Source: Ignavibacteriaceae bacterium (GTDB lineage: Bacteria; Bacteroidota; Ignavibacteria; Ignavibacteriales; Ignavibacteriaceae). From it: a DNA stretch of 52,655 nucleotides. Made by a program: the position numbers and the translations under genes. The DNA lies in NCBI GenBank assembly GCA_020848375.1, contig JADLAF010000214.1:1-52655 (forward strand), given 5' to 3'. This document shows positions 7,992 to 17,139 of this stretch, one piece after another. How positions within the stretch are numbered: the first letter of the stretch is position 1; every line of letters starts with the position of its first letter. Under the pieces are notes generated by a model. It was given only the letters and a program-made list of their open reading frames with translations, was not told the origin of the DNA and did not search any database.

Positions 7992-9566
7992 TTAAATCTC
8001 AATCGGCTTTTTGTCAGCTTTTTTCTCAGGTCTGACCTCCCGGCGGAAGTTTTCCATCTCTTCCCGAAAACGGTTCATTTCCCTTCTGAGCAGTTCCAGT
8101 TCCTTTTTAAGGTTGCTTGGGGTGCTAAACTTCAGTGCAAGGGAGTCCCCCCAGTTGAAGTTAAAGTACTTAGCCAGAGAATCTAAAGATTCCTGCTTAA
8201 AATTGTAGTTCCTGAAGGTTGATAAAGTGTCCTGAAAGAACTTGTGAAGCTGATTAAATACGGAGTCATTAAATACGGCTGCACCGCTGCCTCCCGGAAA
8301 GTTACCTTTGAACACAAAATTCTTGACGGAGTCAGGATTTACTGACTTCATTTTATACTTATACTCTTTCTTCTTACCGGGAGAATCAATTTTAACGGTA
8401 ACGGAAAACTGACGGATAGAAGAGGTCAGAGTATCAAGCCGTTCAAGCATATTATCAAGATCAGGCACTGAAAAAGTAAATCCTTCAACCTTCGGGACAA
8501 TAACCCTGCAATAGTTGGAATCGAATACAACCTGCAAATCATCATAATTTGAGAAAGAACTGCTCGGCGGTGTTACATCTTTGCGGAAATCAACTTTCAC
8601 TTTCAGATTTCCGGTGCTATTGTTAAAATTAGAGGAGATATCGTACCCGTCGGAGGTAAAACGCGCGACATCAACATCAAGCTGACGGCTGAATATGGTA
8701 TCCGCTGAGATGAGATAATAGAGATCACTCTTTGGCACATTTCTGATAGAGCCGGCGAGTTTCTTTAATTCGACTGGTGAAACAGGTACATCCGGGGAGT
8801 AAACAGCACCAACGTTTTTATTGACTGATGTTATATATGAGAACAAATCAGCCCTGAGGGCATTTTTATACTCCCAAAGATTGGAGTTCACCGCAACAGT
8901 GTTATTCTCATTAACCAGCACAGCGGTGGCAATTTCATCAGTATAGCTTTTCAGTATTGAATCAACCACGGCTATTTCAGCTTCTTTAAGACCGAGGGTG
9001 GTGACAAATGCATTGAATGATACCGGAGCGGAATTAAATCCGGCTGATTTAACCTCGATGATGCCTTTGCCTGAGGCGTCCGTACCGAATGACAGTATCT
9101 GATCAGACTCCTTATTAAGCGGCAGGATATTGTTAAAGGCAAAGTTGAACAGGTCTTCACTCGAAAATCCCGCTGTATATAAAAGCGGCTGAAGATTCGC
9201 TGAGTATAAATCAGTCAGATGCTCTTTCTGCATTGTGATGAAATCATCCAGGATTTGAGGTTCAAATCTGAACACCGCCATAAGAATCAGAGTAAGAGTG
9301 CCAAAAATCAGAACGGGCTTTCTGAGGAAGTAAAATCTTGATTTTGTGTCATCCTTTATCCTTCCCTGTAGTCGGGTATAAAAATATTCATCCTGTGGCA
9401 GAGGTGTTAAATTGCCAACAGATTCTTTTACAAATTTTAATCCGTCAAACTCCTTCTTAAGCGAGGGATTACTAAGCATCCGCTCCTCAGTCAGTGCCTT
9501 ATCTGCCTGGCTGAGCTCATTATCAAGATATGCGGAGAGGTTTTCTCTTTGTAGCATTTTATTCAT
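7992..9566 (-). CDS. Transmembrane anti-sigma factor with large extracytoplasmic domain
   Basis: This 524-aa protein follows an ECF sigma gene. Residues 1-75 resemble the anti-sigma fold (ENLSAYLDNELS, then a helical bundle) but lack the Cys/His zinc motif seen in many such proteins. One membrane helix lies at about 80-100 (PVLIFGTLTLILMAVF). Some 380 residues outside the membrane match nothing I recognise. The C-terminal 40 residues form a charged coiled coil (ELELLRREMNRFREEMENF) ending in a lysine-rich tail. The sigma stop and this ATG overlap as TGATG; a TTG one codon earlier (9569) is possible. The inferred role is to hold the sigma factor at the membrane until an envelope signal triggers release, probably by proteolysis. 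Confidence 0.78.
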   Translation of the reverse strand: MNKMLQRENLSAYLDNELSQADKALTEERMLSNPSLKKEFDGLKFVKESVGNLTPLPQDEYFYTRLQGRIKDDTKSRFYFLRKPVLIFGTLTLILMAVFRFEPQILDDFITMQKEHLTDLYSANLQPLLYTAGFSSEDLFNFAFNNILPLNKESDQILSFGTDASGKGIIEVKSAGFNSAPVSFNAFVTTLGLKEAEIAVVDSILKSYTDEIATAVLVNENNTVAVNSNLWEYKNALRADLFSYITSVNKNVGAVYSPDVPVSPVELKKLAGSIRNVPKSDLYYLISADTIFSRQLDVDVARFTSDGYDISSNFNNSTGNLKVKVDFRKDVTPPSSSFSNYDDLQVVFDSNYCRVIVPKVEGFTFSVPDLDNMLERLDTLTSSIRQFSVTVKIDSPGKKKEYKYKMKSVNPDSVKNFVFKGNFPGGSGAAVFNDSVFNQLHKFFQDTLSTFRNYNFKQESLDSLAKYFNFNWGDSLALKFSTPSNLKKELELLRREMNRFREEMENFRREVRPEKKADKKPIEI

Positions 9567-10135
9567 CAAATAAGTTCCTTTCTGAGAGGTTCAAGGGATT
9601 TTTTCAGAGTCTCGCGGGCTCTGAAAATTCTTGACTTCACCGTCCCCATCTCAACGCCTCCCAGCGCTTCTGCAATTTCCTGATAGCTGAGTCCTTCGAA
9701 GTCTTTCAGGACTAAGGGTATTCTCAGTTTTTCAGGCAGCTTACTCACCGCCTCTCTTACGATCTGACTGATATCGCTGTTGTCATCATGTGAGACCGAA
9801 AGAGAAGGGTCTTCATCATCAGAAAAAGGGGAAAAAATACTGCGAATTTTGGCTCTTCTGATGCTATCCCTGCATTTGTTTACAGTTATCCGGTAAAGCC
9901 ATGTGGTGAAACGGGACTCATATCTAAACTCTTTCAGGTGCTTGTAAACTGAGATGAATACCTCCTGGGTAATGTCATCAATCTGATCGGTATTACCAAG
10001 CGTCAGGAAAACGAGATTTCTTACTTTTTCCTTATGACGGTTCACCAGCGTTCTGAACGCCAGTTCATCACCTTCATTGAATGAGCGGATGAGTGCAAAA
10101 TCATCATTCAGAGTTAAGACTGATTCTGGTTTCAA
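9566..10135 (-). CDS. ECF-type RNA polymerase sigma factor (RpoE-like)
   Basis: This 189-aa protein has region 2 (DDITQEVFISVYKHL, TTWLYRITVNKCRDSIRR) and region 4 (GLSYQEIAEALGG, GTVKSRIFRARE) and no region 3, the hallmark of group 4 sigma factors. The start is a TTG preceded by AGAGGACAA, a good Shine-Dalgarno; no ATG fits the family length. The next gene is its probable anti-sigma factor. A GGAAC-N16-CGTC element just upstream suggests it transcribes its own gene. Confidence 0.92.
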   Translation of the reverse strand: MKPESVLTLNDDFALIRSFNEGDELAFRTLVNRHKEKVRNLVFLTLGNTDQIDDITQEVFISVYKHLKEFRYESRFTTWLYRITVNKCRDSIRRAKIRSIFSPFSDDEDPSLSVSHDDNSDISQIVREAVSKLPEKLRIPLVLKDFEGLSYQEIAEALGGVEMGTVKSRIFRARETLKKSLEPLRKELI

Positions 10136-10166
10136 TTGTCCTCTTTTGTTAATTAGTACTTATTAT

Positions 10167-10191
10167 GACGATAAATTTTTTACTAAGTTCC
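10167..10191 (-). promoter_or_regulatory. ECF-type autoregulatory promoter of the sigma gene
   Basis: Read on the minus strand, GGAAC (10191-10187) is followed after 16 bp by CGTC (10170-10167). This is the common -35/-10 pattern of RpoE/SigW-type promoters. It lies 32 bp before the TTG start of the ECF sigma gene and 5 bp after the LiaF-like gene, in an AT-rich gap, so it is well placed to be self-recognised. Confidence 0.75.
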
Positions 10192-10195
10192 GTGT

Positions 10196-10921
10196 TTAGC
10201 GGGTTCTTATCTCAGCCCCGCCAAAGATGGCAACGCCTCTTATAAAAACCGTCTGAGGAGTAAGAACGATATCTTCATCCCGCTTTCTCAATTTATTTGA
10301 AAATCCGCCAAAAAGCTGAACACCATCTACCTGGATTTTCCAGTCCCTCGGCACAATCAGTTCACACCCTCCGAAAATCGCAACTATTTCAATTTCAATT
10401 TCCTGAGAGTCAGCCGGCAGGCGGCAGTCTGTAAGATCAATTTCAGAACCGCCAAAAATGTTCGTTATTTTACCTCCTCTGAAGTTATCTGAGTGTATGG
10501 CTTTTTCCCCGCCGCCGAAAATGGCAATTTCATCAATGATATTCTTTGAATCAGAGCGGCTCATTACATTCCCGAGACGGGCAGATGCTGCAACGGTTTT
10601 TTTGTTTTTCATTACCAGGTATATTCCGATAATAATGATAATAACAGGCAAAAGGAGATTAAAATCAATGTTCAGATCAGGGAAAATCCTTCCGGTCATA
10701 ATAAGTGCGCCAATAAGAAACACAATCGAACCAAGCAGCTTATTTGAGGAATTAAGGTAAATAATAGCACCGACCAGCATTAAAAGAGCAGGAATGGAAA
10801 AAATTAAACCGGTAACTTCGCCGGAAATAATCTCCGCGCGTTCCAGAAGAATGGCAGCGCCTAAAACAATAAGCATAAGACCGATGATATTCTTGGGAGA
10901 TGCTGAAATACCTGATTTCAT
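10196..10921 (-). CDS. LiaF-like membrane protein with repeated IFGG motifs
   Basis: This 241-aa protein has four hydrophobic helices in residues 10-105 (for example IIGLMLIVLGAAILL and LLLPVIIIIIGIYLVM). A soluble C-terminal domain built from beta repeats follows, each with the motif IFGG (IAIFGGGE, TNIFGGSE, VAIFGGCE, VQLFGG, VAIFGGAE). This layout matches the LiaI/LiaF 'cell wall-active antibiotics response' family, whose members damp envelope-stress signalling in Firmicutes. The gene lies upstream of and on the same strand as the ECF sigma pair, so a role in envelope-stress response is a reasonable inference. The ECF promoter lies after this gene, so it probably has its own promoter. Confidence 0.75.
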   Translation of the reverse strand: MKSGISASPKNIIGLMLIVLGAAILLERAEIISGEVTGLIFSIPALLMLVGAIIYLNSSNKLLGSIVFLIGALIMTGRIFPDLNIDFNLLLPVIIIIIGIYLVMKNKKTVAASARLGNVMSRSDSKNIIDEIAIFGGGEKAIHSDNFRGGKITNIFGGSEIDLTDCRLPADSQEIEIEIVAIFGGCELIVPRDWKIQVDGVQLFGGFSNKLRKRDEDIVLTPQTVFIRGVAIFGGAEIRTR

Positions 10922-11088
10922 TAGCTATTTCTCACTTTCTGTATTTTATTTGTATAAAAGCAAAAATATTCAAGTTATGTACTAACGGCAATAATAATGT
11001 GATGAACGGAAAATTTATTGATTGCTAAATATTAGTAAAAAGCAAGAAAAAAAACACAAATAAAAAAAATTTAATTTCTACAGATTTC

Positions 11089-11120
11089 TTGCATTCGTAA
11101 AAGTCACATTGCTATATTTG
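11089..11120 (+). promoter_or_regulatory. Bacteroidota-type promoter of nrdJ
   Basis: TTG at 11089-11091 and TATATTTG at 11113-11120, spaced by 21 bp, match the -33 TTTG / -7 TAnnTTTG promoter pattern of Bacteroidota primary sigma factors. Transcription would begin near 11125-11128. The upstream 10985-11088 is very A+T rich and holds no gene. Confidence 0.62.
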
Positions 11121-11124
11121 CACT

Positions 11125-11307
11125 GCAGGGGAGAAAAACTTGTAGCCGGTTAGTTGCCCGAACAACTTATTGATAACCCTCGTTTATAATCAGAAACCGG
11201 CGAAGTTGAAACTTGAGAGGTACCCGGATCCTGCCAACAGGAAAAAGAGTTCGTTCATGGAGGATGAACTGAAATTACATTGTTTGAATCTTAAACCCCG
11301 ATATACT
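11125..11307 (+). promoter_or_regulatory. Structured 5' leader RNA of nrdJ, class unknown
   Basis: The 180 bases between the putative transcription start and the nrdJ ATG fold into several helices. AACTT (11137-11141) pairs with AAGTT (11203-11207) and GCCGGTT (11145-11151) with AACCGGC (11195-11201). Together they form a 12-bp long-range stem with a 3-nt/1-nt internal loop. Inside it AGTTG/CAACT (11152-11156 / 11163-11167) forms a hairpin. Then follow TCCTG-CCAA-CAGGA (11229-11242) and GTTCAT-GGAGG-ATGAAC (11253-11269). B12-dependent reductases are often riboswitch controlled, but I do not see the cobalamin-box consensus. The helices are seen in the sequence; regulation is inferred. Confidence 0.5.
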
Positions 11308-14300
11308 ATGCAAATTACTAGATACTACACCACCGCCGGAGAGTCTCCTTACTCATCTCTGAAGTTTGTTTCACGCACTTCAGAGATAAAAAACCCGGAC
11401 GGCTCAAGTATTTTTAGAATGGAGAATGTTCAGGTACCCGAATCATGGTCTCAGGTGGCAACGGATATCATTGCCCAAAAATATTTCCGCCGGGCAGGCG
11501 TTCCTGTTGCATTAAAAAAAGCCAACGAACAGAACATACCTGAATGGCTGCAACCTTCGCTTCCCGACGAAGAAGAACTTTCAAAATTACCGCAAAAAGA
11601 ACGTACCAGAGGCGAATCTGACTCAAGAGAGGTTTTTAACCGACTGGCGGGTAATTGGACCTACTGGGGCTGCAAGGCCGGCTATTTCGATTCTGAGGAA
11701 GATGCCAGAGCATTTTACGATGAAATTGTTTACATGCTCGCAAATCAGATGGCTGCGCCAAATAGTCCGCAGTGGTTTAATACCGGACTTAACTGGGCTT
11801 ATGGAATAACCGGACCCTCACAGGGCCATTTCTTTGTTGATTTTAAAACCGGAGAGCTGAATGCTTCCTCTGATGCCTACACCCATCCTCAGCCGCACGC
11901 CTGCTTTATCCAGTCAGTTGATGATGACCTGGTCAATGCCGGTGGTATAATGGACCTGTGGGTGCGTGAGGCACGCTTATTTAAGTATGGTTCAGGTACC
12001 GGCACAAATTTTTCAAACCTTCGCGGTGCGAGCGAAAGTCTTTCCGGCGGCGGCAAATCCTCCGGGCTTATGTCGTTTCTGAAAATTGGTGACCGCGCAG
12101 CCGGAGCAATAAAATCAGGCGGAACCACCCGCAGAGCAGCTAAAATGGTCTGCCTTGATATGGACCATCCTGATATTGAAGAATTTATCAACTGGAAAGT
12201 TGTTGAAGAGCAGAAGGTGGCTTCCCTAGTCGCCGGTTCAAAATTGAACAATCTGCATCTAAACGCAATCATGAAGGCCTGCTACGATGAGCATCCTGAA
12301 AATGACCGTTTCAACCCTAAATTAAATCTGAAGTTGCAGAGTGCTATCCGGGATGCCCGCAAAGCAATGATTCCGCAGAATTATATTGACAGAGTTGTTC
12401 AGCTTGCAAAGCTGGGCTACACCGCCATTGAGTTCCCGCTCTATGATGTTGACTGGAATTCAGAGGCCTATGCTTCTGTCTCAGGACAGAATAGTAACAA
12501 TTCAATCCGGGTGACCAATGAGTTCATGGAAGCTACCCTGACAGACGGCTATTGGAATCTTTACTGGAGAACTGAAAGATCAAAAGCTAAAAAAGAAAAC
12601 AGAGCTCCTAAGCCAAGTAAAACTGTTAAAGCCAGCGAACTCTGGGATCAGATTGCTTATGCTGCATGGACATCCGCTGACCCCGGTATCCAGTTCCACT
12701 CAACCATCAATGAGTGGCACACCTGCCCTGAAGGTGGGGAAATAAGAGCTTCGAACCCTTGCAGCGAATATATGTTCCTTGATAATACCGCATGCAACCT
12801 GGCCTCACTCAATCTACTTCGGTATTTTGATCTGGAGACTCACAAATTTGACATCAACGGATATCGTCATGCTTCGCGCCTTTGGACAATCGTACTTGAG
12901 ATCAGTGTGCTTATGGCTCAGTTCCCGAGCAAAGAGATAGCAGAGCTCAGCTACCAGTACAGAACTCTCGGTCTTGGATACGCAAACCTCGGTACATTGC
13001 TCATGGTTCAGGGTATCCCTTACGACAGTGATGAAGGGTTCGCCCTTTGTGGTGCCATCACAGCAATAATGCACATGACCTCTTATGCTACATCGGCAGA
13101 GATGGCAAAGGAATTCGGTCCATTCGCAAAATACAGTGCCAATCGCGACAATATGCTGCGTGTTATCAGAAACCACCGCGCGGCTGCTTATAATATGGAC
13201 AGTTCCAGATATGAAGGACTTTCCATCTCCCCGGTTGGCATTGACCCGCAGTTCTGCCCGGCTGATTTATTAGTAGCAGCTAAAGAGGATGCAGACCGTG
13301 CGCTTCTGCTTGGTGAGGAGTATGGCTTCCGTAATGCACAGGTTACGGTGATCGCCCCCACCGGCACAATCGGACTGGTTATGGATTGCGATACTACCGG
13401 TGTTGAACCAGATTTTGCATTAGTGAAATTTAAGAAACTGGCCGGCGGAGGTTACTTTAAAATTATCAATCAGTCAATTCCCCCCGCGCTCGAAAAACTT
13501 GGTTATAACGCTGATCAGATTGCTGAAATTGTTCGTTATGCACGTGGTGCCGGAACCCTCAAGGGCTCACCATTTATTAATGAAGAGTCCCTTAAGTTAA
13601 AGGGATTCACGGCAGATATCATCGAAAGAATTGAAAAATCTCTCCCTACCGTATTTGATATCAGTTTCGCTTTTAACAAATACACCATCGGGCAGGATTT
13701 TCTCGTAAAGAAACTTGGCTTCCAGGAAGAGCAGATTAACTCCATGAGCTTTGATTTGCTTAAGCAGCTTGGTTTCTCAAAACAAGAGATAAGTGCTGCT
13801 AACGATTATATCTGCGGCACAATGTCCGTGGAAGGAGCACCTTTCCTCAAGAATGAACACCTACCGGTTTTTGACTGCGCCAACAAATGCGGTAAACGCG
13901 GTACCCGTTTCATACGCGCTTCTGCTCATATCAAGATGATGGCGGCAGCTCAGCCCTTCATCTCCGGTGCTATTTCAAAGACTATTAACCTGCCGAACCA
14001 GGCCTCTATTGAAGATATTAAAGATGCTTATTTCAAATCATGGAAACTTGGTTTGAAGGCAAATGCACTTTACAGGGACGGTTCAAAACTCTCACAGCCG
14101 CTGAACAGCGTTACGGACGAAGAACTCGAAAGCATCATTGAAGATAAAGAGAAGAATGATATCGTAAAAATTGCTGAGCGTATCATTCATCGTTACATCG
14201 CTCATCGCAGAAAGTTGCCAGACAGAAGAACTGGTTATACGCAAAAGGCCAAAATCGGCGGTCAATCCGTATATATCCGAACGGGCGAATATGACAACGG

Positions 14301-14916
14301 TCAGCTCGGTGAAATCTTTATAGATATGCACCGTGAAGGAGCAACAGTCCGCAGTCTTCTTAACGTGTTTGCAATCTCCATTTCGCTCGGACTTCAGCAT
14401 GGTGTTCCGCTTGAAGAGTTTGTTGACGCATTTGTTTTTACACGGTTTGATCCGTCAGGACCGGTCACCGGAAACTCACGAATCAAATTTTCAACATCCG
14501 TTATTGATTACATCTTCAGAGAACTGGCTGTTAACTACCTTGGTCGCAATGACCTGGCTCATGTTGATCCGGACACAGCCGAGGGAAACAGTTCGCCTAA
14601 AAATGTTGTCAAGAGATTCGTTAGCGATTCTGAAGAAGATGATGACGATCTTGATTATGCAGGTGATCGGCTTTCGGATAAAGACAGAACAAAAGATGAC
14701 GGATTAAAACAGAGAAGCTCGATTTCACTGGCTCCGCAGGGGTCAAAGCCCATTTACGTCTCTGATGAGTCCGCCGGTCTGAAGTTCAAAGTAAAACAGG
14801 CAATAGAAAGCGGTTATACCGGTGATGTCTGCACGGAGTGTCAGAGTATGACTATGGTCCGCAACGCAACATGCCTCAAGTGCATGACATGCGGTGCAAC
14901 TACCGGCTGCAGTTAA
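11308..14916 (+). CDS. nrdJ: Adenosylcobalamin-dependent (class II) ribonucleoside-diphosphate reductase NrdJ
   Basis: NrdJ reduces ribonucleotides to deoxyribonucleotides with a thiyl radical generated from adenosylcobalamin and works with or without oxygen. The 1202-aa protein starts [20 protein letters not shown], the usual N-terminus. The open frame runs 46 codons further to a TTG at 11170, but that stretch is structured leader and does not look like protein. Class II motifs are visible: [11 protein letters not shown] with the active-site Cys, [22 protein letters not shown] and [11 protein letters not shown]. The C-terminus [18 protein letters not shown]...TCGATTGCS carries a zinc ribbon plus the redox cysteine pair. 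The length fits the long NrdJ form. No intein was noticed. It is a single-gene transcript with its own promoter and terminator. Confidence 0.95.
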   Translation: MQITRYYTTAGESPYSSLKFVSRTSEIKNPDGSSIFRMENVQVPESWSQVATDIIAQKYFRRAGVPVALKKANEQNIPEWLQPSLPDEEELSKLPQKERTRGESDSREVFNRLAGNWTYWGCKAGYFDSEEDARAFYDEIVYMLANQMAAPNSPQWFNTGLNWAYGITGPSQGHFFVDFKTGELNASSDAYTHPQPHACFIQSVDDDLVNAGGIMDLWVREARLFKYGSGTGTNFSNLRGASESLSGGGKSSGLMSFLKIGDRAAGAIKSGGTTRRAAKMVCLDMDHPDIEEFINWKVVEEQKVASLVAGSKLNNLHLNAIMKACYDEHPENDRFNPKLNLKLQSAIRDARKAMIPQNYIDRVVQLAKLGYTAIEFPLYDVDWNSEAYASVSGQNSNNSIRVTNEFMEATLTDGYWNLYWRTERSKAKKENRAPKPSKTVKASELWDQIAYAAWTSADPGIQFHSTINEWHTCPEGGEIRASNPCSEYMFLDNTACNLASLNLLRYFDLETHKFDINGYRHASRLWTIVLEISVLMAQFPSKEIAELSYQYRTLGLGYANLGTLLMVQGIPYDSDEGFALCGAITAIMHMTSYATSAEMAKEFGPFAKYSANRDNMLRVIRNHRAAAYNMDSSRYEGLSISPVGIDPQFCPADLLVAAKEDADRALLLGEEYGFRNAQVTVIAPTGTIGLVMDCDTTGVEPDFALVKFKKLAGGGYFKIINQSIPPALEKLGYNADQIAEIVRYARGAGTLKGSPFINEESLKLKGFTADIIERIEKSLPTVFDISFAFNKYTIGQDFLVKKLGFQEEQINSMSFDLLKQLGFSKQEISAANDYICGTMSVEGAPFLKNEHLPVFDCANKCGKRGTRFIRASAHIKMMAAAQPFISGAISKTINLPNQASIEDIKDAYFKSWKLGLKANALYRDGSKLSQPLNSVTDEELESIIEDKEKNDIVKIAERIIHRYIAHRRKLPDRRTGYTQKAKIGGQSVYIRTGEYDNGQLGEIFIDMHREGATVRSLLNVFAISISLGLQHGVPLEEFVDAFVFTRFDPSGPVTGNSRIKFSTSVIDYIFRELAVNYLGRNDLAHVDPDTAEGNSSPKNVVKRFVSDSEEDDDDLDYAGDRLSDKDRTKDDGLKQRSSISLAPQGSKPIYVSDESAGLKFKVKQAIESGYTGDVCTECQSMTMVRNATCLKCMTCGATTGCS

Positions 14917-14932
14917 AAAAATCATAATAGCT

Positions 14933-14967
14933 AAAAGGGCGGCAATGATGCCGCCCTTTTTGTTTTT
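14933..14967 (+). terminator. Terminator of nrdJ
   Basis: AAAAGGGCGGC (14933-14943), loop AATGAT, GCCGCCCTTTT (14950-14960), followed by TGTTTTT. It begins 16 bp after the nrdJ stop. Reading the other way it has only a short T run, so it would be a weak terminator for the convergent NlpC/P60 gene. Confidence 0.93.
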
Positions 14968-15262
14968 AAAGAACAGAAAAGAGCCGGACTAATTTCAGGC
15001 GGCTTTATGAAATTCACCCCACTATAGTTTCAATGAATCACACCCGGCATTCCGAATCATATTACATACATTAACAAATATTTTGGAAGCGACATAACCT
15101 GACAAAACCAAACAAAACTGAACGAATTGATATAACCATCAACATCAGAGTTCAGGTTATAAAAATGCGATTGATGGATAATGTTCTAAGGTTGGGGAAG
15201 AAAATTCTTAATTGTTTATTGCACTCGCAGTGTCCGCAATATATATTGCAGTTTTCTATAAG
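14968..15262. other. Intergenic region between convergent nrdJ and NlpC/P60 genes
   Basis: I find no coding frame with protein-like character here. It holds a 9-bp inverted repeat ATAACCTGA/TCAGGTTAT (15094-15102 / 15152-15160) interleaved with CCATCAA/TTGATGG (15136-15142 / 15171-15177), and a perfect 14-bp palindrome GCAATATATATTGC (15236-15249). None is followed by a T tract. Their meaning is unclear. Confidence 0.5.
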
Positions 15263-15940
15263 CTAATTGCTTATTACTCCAAGCACTCTTCTTGCTCCCA
15301 TGTATTTGCGGTCATAGTAGTTTTCCTCCATGGAAGAAATAATAACCCCGTGCTTGGAACTGGCGTGCGCAAAGAGACCGTTAGCTATATATATACCCAC
15401 ATGCCCCGGCTTTACACGGCGGCGGGTATCAAAAAACACTAAATCTCCAAAAACCAATTCTTCTCTGGCTGAAATCACATCACCCTGAGTGTATTGGTCG
15501 CGTGCAGTGCGGTGCAGCTTCAGGTTCCCCGCCTGCATAAAGACGTTTTGGGTAAAAGCGGAGCAGTCAATTCCATCCTCATCATTCCCGCCAAATTTAT
15601 AAGGTGTTTCATGATACATGATAATGGCCATCTTGAATTCATCTTCAAGATTAAGCGCAAGTGTTGAGTTGGTGGTTTTTTGGTCTTTGGGTATTGACGA
15701 AAAGGCATCTGCTATTTTGTAAGAGTTTTCACTTTGCAGTGTTGTGAACTCTGGGTCCTCATCATCCTGATCAGAAGTAAGGAGGGTATCAGTAGTTTGC
15801 GGCTCCTGATACCTTACCTTCTCCTCAATTTTCTTATAATCTTTGTTCTCCCCGTAACGGACTGTGCTTGTCGCGGGCGAACATCCGATAAGGATATATA
15901 TCAGCGGCACAACTGTCAGAAGAAGATAACGATTTGTCAT
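15263..15940 (-). CDS. NlpC/P60 family cell-wall peptidase, lipoprotein
   Basis: This 225-aa protein begins with a signal peptide ending in a lipobox (YILIGC, Cys20), so it should be lipid-anchored in the envelope. A low-complexity linker (about 25-95) leads to an NlpC/P60 domain (about 100-220). The catalytic Cys lies in DCSAFTQNVF, the His in KPGHVGIYI, and the third polar residue in LFAHASSKHG. Such enzymes cut D-gamma-glutamyl-diaminopimelate bonds in peptidoglycan. The ATG lies 6 bp after the primary sigma gene, so it is co-transcribed with it. Confidence 0.9.
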   Translation of the reverse strand: MTNRYLLLTVVPLIYILIGCSPATSTVRYGENKDYKKIEEKVRYQEPQTTDTLLTSDQDDEDPEFTTLQSENSYKIADAFSSIPKDQKTTNSTLALNLEDEFKMAIIMYHETPYKFGGNDEDGIDCSAFTQNVFMQAGNLKLHRTARDQYTQGDVISAREELVFGDLVFFDTRRRVKPGHVGIYIANGLFAHASSKHGVIISSMEENYYDRKYMGARRVLGVISN

Positions 15941-15946
15941 CTTTTA

Positions 15947-16801
15947 TCAGCCCAGGTAGGTACGCAGGTTCTTGCTGCGCGACGCATGGCGCAGTCTTCT
16001 GATCGCCTTTTCCTTTATTTGCCTTACACGTTCCCGGGTTAAACTGAATTTTTCACCAATTTCTTCAAGCGTGAGTGAATGTTCTTTGTTAAGTCCGAAA
16101 TACAGTCGGATAACTTCTGCCTCGCGTTCGGTAAGGGTTGAAAGAGCTCTTTCAATTTCCATCTTGAGTGACTCACTCATCAGATTATTGTCAGGTGTGG
16201 GCTGCTGGTCATTCTGAAGAACATCAAGCAGGCGGTTGTCCTCTCCCTGAGCAAAAGGAGCATCCATGGAAACATGGCGACCTGAGATCTTGAGGGTGTC
16301 TGCAACCTCATTCACATCCATATCAAGCTCCTGTGCCAGCTCGGAGGCACTCGGCTCCCGTTCATACTCCTGCTCAAGACTGCTGTATGCTTTACCAATT
16401 TTATTAAGTGCCCCGACACGGTTAAGAGGAAGTCTTACAATTCGGGATTGCTCCGCAAGTGCTTGCAGAATTGACTGCCTGATCCACCAGACCGCGTAAG
16501 AGATGAATTTAAATCCTCTGGTTTCATCAAATCTCTTTGCTGCTTTAATAAGACCCAGATTTCCCTCATTGATGAGGTCACCCAGGGACAATCCCTGATT
16601 CTGGTATTGTTTAGCCACACTCACAACAAATCGGAGGTTTGCCTTAGTTAATGCTTCAAGTGCAGACTGATCCCCTTTTTTAATTCTGATAGCTAATTCA
16701 ATTTCCTGATCGGGTGTTAATAAACTTACTTTGCCTATTTCCTGAAGATATTTATCAAGTGACTGGCTTTCCCGGTTTGTATATTGTTTGGTTATTCTCA
16801 C
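15947..16801 (-). CDS. rpoD: Primary RNA polymerase sigma factor (SigA/RpoD, short Bacteroidota-Chlorobi type)
   Basis: This 284-aa protein has regions 1.2 ([20 protein letters not shown]), 2 ([35 protein letters not shown]), 3 ([14 protein letters not shown]) and 4 ([20 protein letters not shown]). It lacks region 1.1 and the long spacer of proteobacterial RpoD, as in Bacteroidota and Chlorobi, which fits the TAnnTTTG promoters seen in this window. The start is GTG ([13 protein letters not shown]). It lies 15 bp downstream of an EutN-type gene. Housekeeping transcription is the expected role. With one such gene seen, I take it as the major sigma factor. Confidence 0.92.
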   Translation of the reverse strand: MRITKQYTNRESQSLDKYLQEIGKVSLLTPDQEIELAIRIKKGDQSALEALTKANLRFVVSVAKQYQNQGLSLGDLINEGNLGLIKAAKRFDETRGFKFISYAVWWIRQSILQALAEQSRIVRLPLNRVGALNKIGKAYSSLEQEYEREPSASELAQELDMDVNEVADTLKISGRHVSMDAPFAQGEDNRLLDVLQNDQQPTPDNNLMSESLKMEIERALSTLTEREAEVIRLYFGLNKEHSLTLEEIGEKFSLTRERVRQIKEKAIRRLRHASRSKNLRTYLG

Positions 16802-16816
16802 TTAGAGCACCTGAAT

Positions 16817-17080
16817 TTAGTTATTGATTGAGTCAATTATTCCGACAATTGAAGCATCAACCGGTGCCATATCCACCGGCAGAGGTATTACTGCTTCACT
16901 TGCGGTAACATAGAGTACTTTTTCCCCCGGACCGGCTCCGCTGGTATCCACTGCGATAAGCGGTTCCCCTTTCGGATTTTCATCAGAATCAACCGGTTGA
17001 ATTAGCATCAGTTTGAATCCTTCGAGGGCAGGATATTTTTTGGTTGCCCAGATATTTCCGATTACTTTTGCTAAATACAA
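16817..17080 (-). CDS. EutN/CcmL-type microcompartment vertex protein (BMC-P), second copy
   Basis: This 87-aa protein (TTG start, MYLAKVIGNIWATKKYPALE) has the family hallmarks AVDTSGAGPGEKVLYVT and PVDASIVGIIDSI. EutN/CcmL proteins form pentamers that cap the vertices of bacterial microcompartment shells. Relative to the first copy, the usual G-SAR loop after the GAG motif is replaced by TASEAVIPLP. No BMC-H shell hexamer or cargo enzyme is encoded nearby. A TATTTTTG element at 17103-17110 could be a -7 promoter box for this gene and rpoD, but no matching -33 box is evident. Confidence 0.87.
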   Translation of the reverse strand: MYLAKVIGNIWATKKYPALEGFKLMLIQPVDSDENPKGEPLIAVDTSGAGPGEKVLYVTASEAVIPLPVDMAPVDASIVGIIDSINN

Positions 17081-17139
17081 TCTGTATAAATTTTCAAGAT
17101 TGCAAAAATACGAAAATTAGGGGAGAAATCTGAGTCATT

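Noticed and set aside
11170-11307. Open frame of 46 codons in front of and in frame with nrdJ (TTG start)
   Set aside because: The encoded residues do not resemble NrdJ N-termini, the segment is rich in RNA helices, and the family start MQITRYYT lies at 11308.
14333-14707. 124-codon plus-strand frame within nrdJ
   Set aside because: Shifted frame of nrdJ; no domain and no separate start signal.
15236-15249. Palindrome GCAATATATATTGC as a terminator for the NlpC/P60 gene
   Set aside because: The hairpin is AT rich and no T tract follows on either strand.
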